From positions 1-39,744 of the forward strand of contig JAHBYU010000024.1 of assembly GCA_019635775.1 (NCBI GenBank): a DNA stretch of 39,744 nucleotides, given 5' to 3'. Every line of letters starts with the position of its first letter. Position 1 is the first letter of the stretch. This DNA is from Rhizobiaceae bacterium (GTDB taxonomy: Bacteria; Pseudomonadota; Alphaproteobacteria; Rhizobiales; Rhizobiaceae). The position numbers and the translations under genes were made by a program. Shown piece by piece: positions 1 to 8,442 of this stretch. Under the pieces are notes generated by a model, which was not told the origin of the DNA, searched no databases, and saw only the letters and a list, made by a program, of their open reading frames with translations.

Positions 1-989
1 CTTTTCAGGTGGCTGCGATCGCCACCGCGTCACTCTTGTGTCTTGGCGCAGGCGCCGCCTTGGCGGATTTCGAATTGGGCATGGTCATCAAGTCGACGAC
101 CAATCCCTACTACAACGCGACGCTCAAGGGCGCACAGATGGCGGCGTCTGAAGTCGGCGGAAAGGTCGAAAACTGGGGGCCGACCCAATCAACCGCGACC
201 GCGCAGATCGATATAATCAACAGCCTCGCGAACCGGCGCATTTCGGCCATCGCCGTCGCTCCAAACGACGCCGCGGCAGTCGTTCCCGCGATGAAGCGCG
301 CCGCGCAGCTCGGCATCCCCGTCATCACTTTCGACGCCGATTCGGATCCGGAAGGCCGCAAGTTCTACGTCAACAGCGCCACCACCGAAGCAATCGGCAC
401 ATATGGCGCCAAGCGTCTTGCTGAAGAGATGGGCATGAAGGGCGAGATCGCAATCGTTTCGGCCCAGCCGACTTCGGCGAACCAGAACGCCTGGATCAAG
501 GCTTTCCGCGCGGAGCTGGCAAAGCCTGAATACAGCGAAATGTCGATCGTCGATGAAGTGTATGGCTATGATGACGAACAGAAGGCCTTCGACGCCACTG
601 TGGCGCTGACGACCAAGTATCCGAACCTCGCCGGCATCTTCGCGCCGACCTGCCCGGGTGCTCCCGCAGTCGGTCGTGCACTCGAGACGATCAAGAAGAA
701 CGGTGAGATCAAGGTCGCCGGTACCTGCGTGCCGAGCATCAGTGCGCAATACATGCTCAACGACACGATACAGGTTCTTTATCTCTGGGACCCGATCAAG
801 CTCGGCTACGTCACCTATCACGCGGCCAAGTTCATGTCCGAAGGTAAGCTGAAGGGGGAGCCTGGCGAGAGCTTCACGATTGAGACCGGCGCCTTCCCGG
901 GTACCTACACGATCAACGAGCAGAGCGAGGTCATCACCACCGAACCGCTCGAGTACACGGAGGAAAACTACAAGGACAACCCGTATTGA
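1..989 (+). CDS. Sugar ABC transporter substrate-binding protein, RhaS/LsrB-like (5' end cut)
   Basis: Periplasmic sugar-binding protein that delivers its ligand to the permeases encoded just downstream. The reading frame is open to the left window edge. The first possible start inside the window is a GTG at 9, but it falls within a hydrophobic signal-peptide core ending in an ALA-D cleavage-like site, so a few N-terminal codons are probably missing. The mature part has the two-lobe periplasmic-binding fold: STTNPYYN near the start, the FDADSD segment, and a C-terminal LWDPIKLGY segment. That last segment recalls the rhamnose/AI-2 branch (RhaS, LsrB) more than ribose RbsB. The order binding protein, ATPase, permease, permease matches rhizobial rhaSTPQ. 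The ligand cannot be read from the sequence. The downstream enzymes suggest a pentose, hexose or deoxy-sugar. Confidence 0.9.
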   Translation, partial: FQVAAIATASLLCLGAGAALADFELGMVIKSTTNPYYNATLKGAQMAASEVGGKVENWGPTQSTATAQIDIINSLANRRISAIAVAPNDAAAVVPAMKRAAQLGIPVITFDADSDPEGRKFYVNSATTEAIGTYGAKRLAEEMGMKGEIAIVSAQPTSANQNAWIKAFRAELAKPEYSEMSIVDEVYGYDDEQKAFDATVALTTKYPNLAGIFAPTCPGAPAVGRALETIKKNGEIKVAGTCVPSISAQYMLNDTIQVLYLWDPIKLGYVTYHAAKFMSEGKLKGEPGESFTIETGAFPGTYTINEQSEVITTEPLEYTEENYKDNPY

Positions 990-1040
990 TTACTTGTCGG
1001 CGAGGCGGCAACGTCTCGTCGCGGATACTCAAGGGGCGTC

Positions 1041-1060
1041 GGGCCAGCATTTGCTGGCCC
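1041..1060 (+). repeat. Intercistronic stem-loop after the binding-protein gene
   Basis: A perfect inverted repeat with 9-bp arms, GGGCCAGCA and TGCTGGCCC, separated by two T bases. It lies between the binding-protein stop and the ATPase start and has no T run after it, so it is unlikely to be a full terminator. In many ABC operons such a hairpin protects the upstream mRNA, so that binding protein is made in excess over the membrane parts. That role is inferred here. Confidence 0.6.
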
Positions 1061-1073
1061 GTTGGAGGGGGCC

Positions 1074-2588
1074 ATGAACGCTGTCGTTGACCTCAAGAAT
1101 ATTTCCAAGCGTTTCGGTTCCGTGGAAGTGCTGTCGAATGTCAGCATGGAACTGCGCGCCGGTCGGGTTCACGCGCTGGCGGGGGCCAATGGCGCGGGCA
1201 AGAGCACGCTTGTGAAGATATTCGCCGGCGTCCATCAACCGGATGCGGGTACGATCCGGGTCGATGGCGTCGAGGTCACCATCGCCGGTACAGCCGACGC
1301 ACGTCGGCAGGGAATTTCCGTCATTCACCAGCATCCTGCCCTGTTCCCCGATCTGACGGTGGCCGAAAATATCTTTGTCGGGCGGCAGCCTACCAGGCTG
1401 GGCCGAATAGATTGGCCTGAAATGCGACGCAACGCAGGTGCGCTCATCGATCGCATCGGCATGAAGGTCGACGTCGACGCGCGGGTCAAGGATCTCGGCG
1501 TCGCCGAACGACAGGCGGTCGCCATAGCCGCTGCTCTGTCATCTGAAGTCCGCGTGCTGATCATGGATGAACCGACGTCCGCCATTTCCGCTCACGAACT
1601 GGAGCAGTTCTTTGCGGTTGTCGAACGATTGAAGAAGGAAGGCGTCGCAATCCTCTTCATCACCCATTTCCTCGATGAGATATTCGCCATCAGTGACGAC
1701 ATCACCGTGCTGCGCTCCGGCAAGCACATCGTCACCGCTGTGGCCGCCGACCTCACGCCCGCTTCCGTCATCACGCATATGATCGGTACCGCGACCGACG
1801 ACCTCTTTCCTACCTGGCCGGCAAACATCGGCAAGACGGTCCTCTCGGTCGATGGCCTTTGCGGTGCTGACGGTTTCGATGACATCAGCTTCGACGTCCG
1901 CGCAGGAGAGATAATCGGTTTCTTCGGTCTCGTCGGAGCCGGTAGAAGCGAGGTCGCGGAAGCCATTTTTGGTCTCCGCAAGACGCTTTCCGGCTCAATC
2001 GCCATCGATGGCCGGAAACAGTCGATCCGGTCCCCGCGAGAGGCGATAGAACAAGGTATTTCATTGGTGCCGGAAGACAGGCACGAGCAGGGGCTCGTTC
2101 TCCAGTTCCCCAACCGTGCAAACACGTCGCTCGCCCTGCTCAGGCGCATATCAGACATATTCGGTCGCATCAGGGGTGAGCGCGAGGAGACACTGGCCGA
2201 AACGTATTCGCGTCGGTTGGGCGTGGTGGCCACGGGCATCGAGCAACTGACGGGCACGCTGTCAGGTGGTAACCAGCAGAAGGTGTTGCTGGCCAAGTGG
2301 CTGGCGCTTGAGCCGCGCGTGCTCATTCTCGACCAGCCTACGCGCGGCGTGGATGTCGGCGCGAAGGCGGACATCTACCGGATCATCTCGGAACTCGCGT
2401 CCGCCGGTCTCGCGATCATCCTTATTGGCGACGACCCGGATGAGGTCATGGCGATGTCGAACCGTGTGCTGGTTTTCCGGAACGGCCGTATAGCGGCTCG
2501 CTTCGAGCGCGGCGCCTTCGACCGCGAGGGGATGCTTACAGCGGCCGCCCATTCCCCGGTCCATTCCCTGAACGGGGAGGCGGCGTAA
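1074..2588 (+). CDS. Sugar ABC transporter ATP-binding protein (double ABC domain)
   Basis: Cytoplasmic ATPase of the importer, 504 residues, the usual length for the RbsA/MglA/RhaT type with two fused ABC domains. The first domain has Walker A GANGAGKST at about residues 37-45 and Walker B VLIMDEP, but a degenerate signature (LGVAERQ). The second domain has a degenerate Walker A (GLVGAGRSE) and an intact signature LSGGNQQK with Walker B VLILDQP. This split of intact and degenerate motifs is normal for the family. ATG 1074 is chosen because a GGAGGGGG ribosome-binding site stands just before it. A TTG at 1062 is in frame but overlaps that site. Its TAA overlaps the ATG of the next gene, pointing to translational coupling. 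Confidence 0.93.
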   Translation: MNAVVDLKNISKRFGSVEVLSNVSMELRAGRVHALAGANGAGKSTLVKIFAGVHQPDAGTIRVDGVEVTIAGTADARRQGISVIHQHPALFPDLTVAENIFVGRQPTRLGRIDWPEMRRNAGALIDRIGMKVDVDARVKDLGVAERQAVAIAAALSSEVRVLIMDEPTSAISAHELEQFFAVVERLKKEGVAILFITHFLDEIFAISDDITVLRSGKHIVTAVAADLTPASVITHMIGTATDDLFPTWPANIGKTVLSVDGLCGADGFDDISFDVRAGEIIGFFGLVGAGRSEVAEAIFGLRKTLSGSIAIDGRKQSIRSPREAIEQGISLVPEDRHEQGLVLQFPNRANTSLALLRRISDIFGRIRGEREETLAETYSRRLGVVATGIEQLTGTLSGGNQQKVLLAKWLALEPRVLILDQPTRGVDVGAKADIYRIISELASAGLAIILIGDDPDEVMAMSNRVLVFRNGRIAARFERGAFDREGMLTAAAHSPVHSLNGEAA

Positions 2589-3658
2589 TGTCGGCTTCTC
2601 CCTCTGGCCGTTCCATCCAACGGCGCGAACGCAGCTTCATCGAGCGGATACTCTTCGCCAGGGAAATGTATCTCGTGCTGGTTCTGCTTGTCCTTTCGGC
2701 GGGCATCACGATTGTCGAGCCTCGCTTCCTAACGGTCTACAATCTCCAGCAGGTCGCATTGTCGGCCAGTCTGGTCAGCATCGTCGCCATCGGTCAGGCG
2801 CTGGTCATCATATGCCGGCAGATCGACATCTCCGTCGGCCCGATCGTCGCGGCGAGCGCCTTCATTTCCGCCGACTACCTGGTAGGCAACCCGACGACGC
2901 CCATCCTGTTCATTTTCCTGATCGGCTGCGGGGTAGGAGCGTTTCTCGGGGCGATCAACGCCGTGATCGTCGCAGGCTTCGGTATCCCGGCGATCGTCGC
3001 GACGCTCGGGACGTTTGCGATATTTCGCGGTGCGATCATCATCCTCGCAGAAGGCAGGCAGATATCCGCAACGTCGCTCCCTCCCAACTTCGTCGGCATC
3101 GCAGAACTTACGGTCGCGGGGGTTCCTGCTCTCGTCTGGGCGGCGTTGCTCATGGCCGCGTTCGGCGGCTGGATGGCGCGCTACACCCGGTTCGGGCGCA
3201 ATCTCTACGCCATCGGAAGCAATCCCGAAGGCGCGCGGCTCGCCGGCATAAGCGAGCAGCGCCACATCGCTGCCGTGTTCGTCATCAGCGGTGTTCTGGC
3301 CGGCCTTGTCGGCGTCCTCTGGGGCGCGCGTTTCGGCACGGTCCATGCGGCCATCGCGCCAAACATGCACATCGACTCAATCCTGGCCGTCGTGCTTGGC
3401 GGGATCAGTATCTTCGGTGGCAGTGGGACTATCGCGGGCGCGGTCATCGGCGCACTCACCATTGCTGTTCTACAAAATGGAGTCCTTCTGCTCGGCGTAA
3501 ATCAGTTCTGGATCCAGGCGATCGTCGGAGCGGCTATCCTTGCCACTGTCGTGTTCTACGGCCACATGTCCCAGCGCGCGGAAACACGCCGCCGGACTGA
3601 GCGTCGCGACGCGCGCGCCAGGCAGCGGCATGTCCAGAACTCGAGGGCATCGTCATGA
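2588..3658 (+). CDS. Sugar ABC transporter permease 1
   Basis: Inner-membrane permease of the BPD_transp_2 (RbsC/AraH/RhaP) family, 356 residues with about eight to ten hydrophobic segments. The family motif region IICRQIDISVGPI and the cytoplasmic loop GSNPEGARLAGI are visible. The late VVLGGISIFGGSGTIAG segment is typical of this family. The start overlaps the ATPase stop (TAATG). The C-terminus carries an Arg-rich cytoplasmic tail of about 30 residues, longer than usual. It presumably forms a heterodimeric channel with the next permease. Confidence 0.92.
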   Translation: MSASPSGRSIQRRERSFIERILFAREMYLVLVLLVLSAGITIVEPRFLTVYNLQQVALSASLVSIVAIGQALVIICRQIDISVGPIVAASAFISADYLVGNPTTPILFIFLIGCGVGAFLGAINAVIVAGFGIPAIVATLGTFAIFRGAIIILAEGRQISATSLPPNFVGIAELTVAGVPALVWAALLMAAFGGWMARYTRFGRNLYAIGSNPEGARLAGISEQRHIAAVFVISGVLAGLVGVLWGARFGTVHAAIAPNMHIDSILAVVLGGISIFGGSGTIAGAVIGALTIAVLQNGVLLLGVNQFWIQAIVGAAILATVVFYGHMSQRAETRRRTERRDARARQRHVQNSRASS

Positions 3659-4650
3659 ACAGGCGCGAACTGATCGGAAAGTGGGAGTTGTTCCTATTTG
3701 CGTTGCTCGTCGCCGTGCTTGTCGCTGGCACTTTGACGTCGGAATATTTCCTGACGACGTCGAACATATCGATCGCGTTGGCTGGCGCCATGCCGACGGC
3801 GATCGTGGCGCTGGCCATGATGGCGGTTATCGTCACCGGCGAGATCGACATCTCGGTCGGCTCCATCGTCGGGCTCTGCGCGACCGCGATCGGGCTCACG
3901 ATAGAGCGGGGCGCAAGCGCGGAATTTGCTGTGCTTGCGAGTATGGCGGTCGGCCTTCTTGCAGGCGCACTGAACGGCGTTGTGGTCGCCTATGGCCGCG
4001 TGCCGTCGCTCGTCGCGACGCTGGGCACGCTCGCGCTGTTTCGGGGCGTAGCGCAGATCGTGCTGGAGGAGCGGGGTATCAGCAACTTTCCACAATGGTA
4101 CCAGGAGCTTGGCTTTGGAACGGTGCCTTATACGCCATTTCCGTGGAGTGCCATTCCGTTTGTTGTGCTGTTTCTGATCGCGCTCTTCATCCTCCACGCG
4201 ACGTATTGGGGACGCGGCCTTTTTGCGCTGGGTAACAACCGGACGGCCGCCGACTATTCAGGCATAGCAACGCGCAAGTACATCTTTGCCGCGTTCGTCG
4301 CGTCCGGGCTGGCCTGTTCGATCGCCGCCGTGGTGCTCACCGGTTACCTCGCCAGCGCGCGCTCCGACACTGCCATCGGTCTGGAACTTAACGTCATCAC
4401 TGCCGTGGTCCTCGGCGGTGTGAGCGTCTTCGGCGGCAGCGGCAAGTTGATCGCCGTAGTCACAGCGGTTTTCGTGCTTGCGCTGGTGCAGAACGTGCTT
4501 GGCCTTGCCGGCGTGACTCCGGAGCGACAACAGGTCGTTACGGGTCTGGTGCTGATCATCTCGTTGCTTGCGTTTGCAGGGCCTGCAAAGCTGCGCGGCT
4601 GGATCGCCAAGGTCACCTCACGAACCAACACTCACACAGTCGCCAATTAG
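3655..4650 (+). CDS. Sugar ABC transporter permease 2
   Basis: Second inner-membrane permease of the same family, 331 residues, with IVTGEIDISVGSIVG, the GNNRTAADYSGI loop and VVLGGVSVFGGSGK. Its ATG overlaps the TGA of permease 1 (ATGA), so the two are probably translated in a fixed ratio. Two different permeases with one double ATPase is the layout of rhamnose (RhaP/RhaQ) and AI-2 (LsrC/LsrD) importers, and differs from ribose systems, which use one permease twice. Confidence 0.92.
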   Translation: MNRRELIGKWELFLFALLVAVLVAGTLTSEYFLTTSNISIALAGAMPTAIVALAMMAVIVTGEIDISVGSIVGLCATAIGLTIERGASAEFAVLASMAVGLLAGALNGVVVAYGRVPSLVATLGTLALFRGVAQIVLEERGISNFPQWYQELGFGTVPYTPFPWSAIPFVVLFLIALFILHATYWGRGLFALGNNRTAADYSGIATRKYIFAAFVASGLACSIAAVVLTGYLASARSDTAIGLELNVITAVVLGGVSVFGGSGKLIAVVTAVFVLALVQNVLGLAGVTPERQQVVTGLVLIISLLAFAGPAKLRGWIAKVTSRTNTHTVAN

Positions 4651-4660
4651 AGGAGGAGGA

Positions 4661-5518
4661 ATGCCGATGTTGCTTGGTTTCAATATGTTGTTGTGGACTC
4701 CGTTCGTCACAGAAGCGGACTTCGCCACCTTTGGGGAGTTGAAGAAGGCCGGTTACGACGGCGTCGAACTGCCGATCTTCGAAGGAACGCCCGAGCACTA
4801 CCGCAAGGTCGGAAAGGCAATTCGCGACAATGGGCTGCGCTGCACCGGCGTCGGCATCATTCCCGAAGAGGCGAAGAACTGCACGAGCAGCGATCCAAAG
4901 GTTCGCGCGGCAGGTCTCGACCATCTGAAATGGTCGATTGACTGCCTCGAAGCGGCCGGTGGCGAGGTGCTTTGCGGGCCATTCTACCAGCCGCTCGCCA
5001 TCTTCACGGGCAATCCGCCGACCCAGGACGAGAAGGCCGGCGCCGTTGAAGTCCACAAGCAGGCAGCGCGCTATGCCGCGCCCAAGAACATCAAGCTCTC
5101 GGTGGAGCCTCTCAACCGCTTCGAATGCTACCTGCTGAATACGGTCCATGACGCTGCGGCCATGGTCGAGAAGGTTGCGGAGCCGAACTACGGCCTGCTC
5201 TACGACACGTTCCACGCCAACATCGAGGAAAAGGATCCTGTCGGCGTCATCAAGCCGAACATCAAGTGGATCAATCACGTTCATCTGTCAGAGAACGACC
5301 GGGGAACGCCGGGCAAGGGGCACGTTCCGTGGACCGAAACGTTCAAGGCGATCCGCGCTACCGACTACGACCAGTGGTACGTCATCGAGGCTTTCGGGCG
5401 TTCGCTTCCCGAAGTGGCTGCTGCCACGCGCGTCTGGCGCGATTTCTTCCCGACCAAGGAGGAAGTCTACCAGTTCGGCCACGACTTCCTGCGCGACCAA
5501 TGGTCCCGCGCTGCCTGA
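4661..5518 (+). CDS. D-tagatose/D-allulose 3-epimerase-like TIM-barrel enzyme
   Basis: Cytoplasmic TIM-barrel sugar isomerase, 285 residues, of the AP-endonuclease-2/xylose-isomerase-like superfamily. The four metal-binding residues of ketose 3-epimerases are all identifiable: Glu149 (in SVEPLNRFE), Asp182 (LLYDTFHANIEE), His208 (NHVHLSEND) and Glu243 (YVIEAF). They sit at the same spacing as E152/D185/H211/E246 of Pseudomonas cichorii D-tagatose 3-epimerase. Members interconvert ketoses at C3 using Mn or Co. ATG 4661 follows AGGAGGAGGA directly, while the in-frame start at 4568 lies inside the permease gene. The true substrate in this operon is not known, and 3-keto-sugar chemistry is possible. 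Confidence 0.82.
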   Translation: MPMLLGFNMLLWTPFVTEADFATFGELKKAGYDGVELPIFEGTPEHYRKVGKAIRDNGLRCTGVGIIPEEAKNCTSSDPKVRAAGLDHLKWSIDCLEAAGGEVLCGPFYQPLAIFTGNPPTQDEKAGAVEVHKQAARYAAPKNIKLSVEPLNRFECYLLNTVHDAAAMVEKVAEPNYGLLYDTFHANIEEKDPVGVIKPNIKWINHVHLSENDRGTPGKGHVPWTETFKAIRATDYDQWYVIEAFGRSLPEVAAATRVWRDFFPTKEEVYQFGHDFLRDQWSRAA

Positions 5519-5538
5519 AATTTTGAGAGGAGAACCAA

Positions 5539-6594
5539 ATGAAGACCATCAAGGGACCGGCCATCTATCTGGCACAGTTCGTCGGCGACAAGGCACCGTT
5601 CAACACGTTCAAGGACATTTGTGGCTGGGCAGCTTCGCTCGGCTATAAAGGCGTTCAGATTCCCGCGTGGGACACACGCCTAATCGACGTGACGAAAGCG
5701 GCCGAAAGCAAGACATACTGCGACGAGCTGAAAGGAACCGCCGCCGAGCAGGGCGTGGAGATCACCGAGCTTGCATCCCACCTCCAGGGTCAGCTTGTAG
5801 CCGTCAATCCGGCTTTCGACGATGCTCTCGACGCTTTCGCCGCGCCGCATGTACGTGGCAACCCCAAGGCAAGGCAGGAATGGGCGGTGCAACAGGTGCA
5901 AGCTTCGGCCATCGCCAGCAGGAATCTCGGCCTGAAGTCGCACGTCACGTTTTCGGGCGCGCTTGCCTGGCCTTTCTTCTATCCATGGCCACCCCGGCCG
6001 GCCGGCCTGATCGAAGCAGCCTTCGATGAACTCGCGCGCCGTTGGAAGCCGATTCTCGACTTGCACGAAGAGCATGGCGTCGATGCCTGCTTCGAGCTCC
6101 ATCCGGGCGAGGACCTTTTCGATGGAACGACCTTCGAGCGCTTCCTCGAAAAGGTCGGCAATCACAATCGTTGCTGCATTGCCTACGATCCGTCGCACTT
6201 CCGACTGCAGAACCTGGACTATGTCGGCTTCATCGATGTCTATCACGAGAAGATCAAGGCGTTCCACGTAAAGGATGCCGAGCTTCGCTCGACGCCGAAG
6301 CAGGGTGTCTATTCGGGCTTCTCCGATTGGCCCGATCGCGCCGGTCGCTTCCGTTCGCTGGGCGACGGCGACGTCGATTTCCGCTCCATCTTCTCGCAGC
6401 TGTCCGTACACAATTTCGACGGCTGGGCTGTGCTGGAATGGGAATGCGCCATCAAGGACCGCATGGATGGCGCACGCGAGGGAGCGAAGTTCATCTCCGA
6501 TCACCTGATCAAGGTGAGCCAGACGAACTTCGACGACTTCATCGACCAGGGAGCCAGCGACAAGGCCGTGAAGCGCGCTCTCGGCCTGAGCTGA
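5539..6594 (+). CDS. Sugar phosphate isomerase/epimerase-like TIM-barrel protein
   Basis: Second TIM-barrel enzyme of the operon, 351 residues, distinct from the first. A plausible metal set is Glu186 (CFELHPGED), Asp217 (IAYDPSHF), His243 (KAFHVKD) and Glu300 (VLEWE). The long insert around residues 80-160, with many aromatic residues, makes it larger than ketose 3-epimerases. Relatives occur in rhizobial sugar operons, often next to oxidoreductases, and some members of this superfamily act as lyases or hydratases on 3-keto-sugars. The start has a GAGAGGAGA site 6 bases upstream. The exact reaction cannot be given. Confidence 0.8.
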   Translation: MKTIKGPAIYLAQFVGDKAPFNTFKDICGWAASLGYKGVQIPAWDTRLIDVTKAAESKTYCDELKGTAAEQGVEITELASHLQGQLVAVNPAFDDALDAFAAPHVRGNPKARQEWAVQQVQASAIASRNLGLKSHVTFSGALAWPFFYPWPPRPAGLIEAAFDELARRWKPILDLHEEHGVDACFELHPGEDLFDGTTFERFLEKVGNHNRCCIAYDPSHFRLQNLDYVGFIDVYHEKIKAFHVKDAELRSTPKQGVYSGFSDWPDRAGRFRSLGDGDVDFRSIFSQLSVHNFDGWAVLEWECAIKDRMDGAREGAKFISDHLIKVSQTNFDDFIDQGASDKAVKRALGLS

Positions 6595-6610
6595 GTTTTC
6601 GACGAATTGA

Positions 6611-6640
6611 GATCGTCGGCCGCACCAGCGGCCGGCGATC
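6611..6640 (+). repeat. Intercistronic stem-loop
   Basis: An inverted repeat with 13-bp arms (one G-T pair) and a 4-base ACCA loop, in the roughly 155-bp gap after the second isomerase gene. No T run follows. It may be a processing or attenuation point splitting the operon, because this is one of its widest gaps. The stretch 6641-6735 contains no convincing gene. Confidence 0.55.
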
Positions 6641-6750
6641 GAAAAGCGACAGATGAAAAGAGGGTAGATGCTCGGTCGACGGGAACTGTCGCACGGTCCT
6701 GATGCGACCTACGGGCAGGGCGCTATAAATCCTGCGGAGGAGGATTGAGA

Positions 6751-7548
6751 ATGCCGATTGCGGAGAACGGCGACGTCGAAGTTTTCTACGAGGTTACCGG
6801 CAGCGGCCCGCCGCTTGTGCTGATCATGGGTCTGGGTGCCGACCACAGCGTCTGGGAATTGCATCGCGAGGCATATGCCAGGCATTTCCAGTGCATCGCG
6901 ATTGACAACCGTGGTGTTGGAAAAACCTCAAAGCCGGTTGGAAGCTACACCACGGCGGACATGGCGCGCGATGTGCTGGCAGTGATGGACGATGCGGGCG
7001 TCCAGCGCGCTCACGTCGCCGGCATTTCCATGGGAGGCGCAATCGCGCAGCAGGTGTGCCTGCAGGCGCCCGAGCGCGTGCGCTCGCTTGTCCTGATCAG
7101 CACCTGGGGGAGGCTTCCATCCTTCCACAGGACTGTTTTCGAGCATTTCAAGTCGGTCCGGGCGCACACAAACCCCGGAGACTTCATGCGGTGCCTGCAG
7201 CTCTGGATCTGGGGGCCTGCTTATTTCGAAAAGAACGGGACCGATCTCGAAACTGCGCGGCGCGACGCCAGCCAGAACCCGGCGCCACAGCCGCAATACG
7301 CGTTCGAAGCACAATGCGATGCTTGCATCTCCCATGACACGCTTGAGCGCCTCGGCGAGGTCAAGGTTCCGACGCTGGTTACGATCGGGCTGGAGGACAT
7401 TTTTACTCCGTTCGAGCTGTCGCAAGCGCTTCACAACGCAATTGCCGGATCCGAGCTTTTGAGGTTCCCTGGATGTGCGCACACGCACCACTGGGAGGAC
7501 CTCGACAAATTCAACAGTGCAACGTTGCTCTTCATGCAACGGCACTGA
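6751..7548 (+). CDS. Alpha/beta hydrolase (3-oxoadipate enol-lactonase/RutD-like)
   Basis: Cytoplasmic alpha/beta-hydrolase, 265 residues. The nucleophile elbow GISMGG places the catalytic Ser at about 93. The acid is likely Asp in GLEDIF, and the base His in GCAHTHHWE. The oxyanion region IMGLGADHSVW and the IDNRGVGKTS stretch resemble enol-lactonases and RutD-type hydrolases. ATG 6751 has GCGGAGGAGG 7 bases ahead, while the in-frame TTG at 6745 would be too close. Lying between sugar isomerases and an aldose 1-dehydrogenase, it could open a sugar lactone. That is an inference; an esterase role is equally possible. Confidence 0.82.
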   Translation: MPIAENGDVEVFYEVTGSGPPLVLIMGLGADHSVWELHREAYARHFQCIAIDNRGVGKTSKPVGSYTTADMARDVLAVMDDAGVQRAHVAGISMGGAIAQQVCLQAPERVRSLVLISTWGRLPSFHRTVFEHFKSVRAHTNPGDFMRCLQLWIWGPAYFEKNGTDLETARRDASQNPAPQPQYAFEAQCDACISHDTLERLGEVKVPTLVTIGLEDIFTPFELSQALHNAIAGSELLRFPGCAHTHHWEDLDKFNSATLLFMQRH

Positions 7549-7588
7549 TCTGACGCGAAAATCTGAAAGTGTTTCGAGGGAGGAAGAC

Positions 7589-8410
7589 ATGAAGGGAATC
7601 AAGATGGGCTGCCAGACCTATACCTGGCAGATGAGCGGCGAACTCTATCTCGGCAAACTCGACCACATCATAGCGGTTGCAGGTAAAAGCGGCTTTCAGG
7701 GCATCGAACCAGAGACGCAGTTTCTCGGCGCTCTGCGCGATCCCGGCGTTATGCGCAGCCATCTCGACAAGGCTGGCATGGAGCTGGCTTCGGTTTGCCT
7801 GGTCGAAAAGTGGCGCCAGCCGAAAGAAAACGATTCGGAACGGGAGGCCGCTGACTGGGTTATCGACTATCTGGCGCGCAATTTTCCGGACACTGTGCTG
7901 AATGTATGCCCGTATCCGGGAACGGATCGCGCCGACCTCGATGAGCGTCAGGCCAACCAGCTGTCGTGTATGAACGCGGTCGCTGCGCGCGCTGCCCAGA
8001 AAGGCATTCTTGCGGCCTATCATCCAAATTCACCGGAGGGCTCCGTTTGCCGGACCCGCGGAGACTACGATCGGATGTTGAACGGTTTGGACGGGAATGT
8101 GCTGAAGTGGGTGCCGGATGTCGGGCACATGACCAAGGGCGGCATGGATCCGCTCGCTGTCATGAAAACTTTCCGTCCGCTGATCGCGCATGTCCACTAC
8201 AAGGACATGACCGGGGACGGACAGTGGGCGATGATGGGCAAGGGCATCATCGATTTCGAGAGCATTACAAGCTTCCTGCGCGATACAGGCTACAGCGGCT
8301 GGCTGGTTGTCGAGGACGAAAGCCCGGAGGCCGAGGCAGAGCCCGATAAAGTTGCGTCGCTGGATGGGGCCTACATGAAGCAGCGCCTGGCGCCTCTTGT
8401 AGCGTCTTGA
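7589..8410 (+). CDS. IolE-like TIM-barrel sugar isomerase/epimerase
   Basis: Third TIM-barrel protein, 273 residues. It opens with KMGCQTYTW, like inosose dehydratase (IolE) and related enzymes, and has Asp177 (VPDVGHM), His203 (AHVHYKDM) and Glu242 (VVEDE) in the metal-site positions. The first site, usually Glu, reads YHPN (His145), as in IolE-like members. A GAGGGAGGAAG site precedes ATG 7589. It may dehydrate, isomerise or epimerise a keto-sugar or cyclitol. No inositol dehydrogenase is in view, so a full inositol pathway is not supported. Confidence 0.8.
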   Translation: MKGIKMGCQTYTWQMSGELYLGKLDHIIAVAGKSGFQGIEPETQFLGALRDPGVMRSHLDKAGMELASVCLVEKWRQPKENDSEREAADWVIDYLARNFPDTVLNVCPYPGTDRADLDERQANQLSCMNAVAARAAQKGILAAYHPNSPEGSVCRTRGDYDRMLNGLDGNVLKWVPDVGHMTKGGMDPLAVMKTFRPLIAHVHYKDMTGDGQWAMMGKGIIDFESITSFLRDTGYSGWLVVEDESPEAEAEPDKVASLDGAYMKQRLAPLVAS

Positions 8411-8442
8411 CGGTTGGCGCGGCCAAGCAAGGGACATAAGCC

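Noticed and set aside
4568-4660. Upstream extension of the tagatose-epimerase-like gene
   Set aside because: It would lie within the permease gene, and a strong AGGAGGAGGA site marks ATG 4661.
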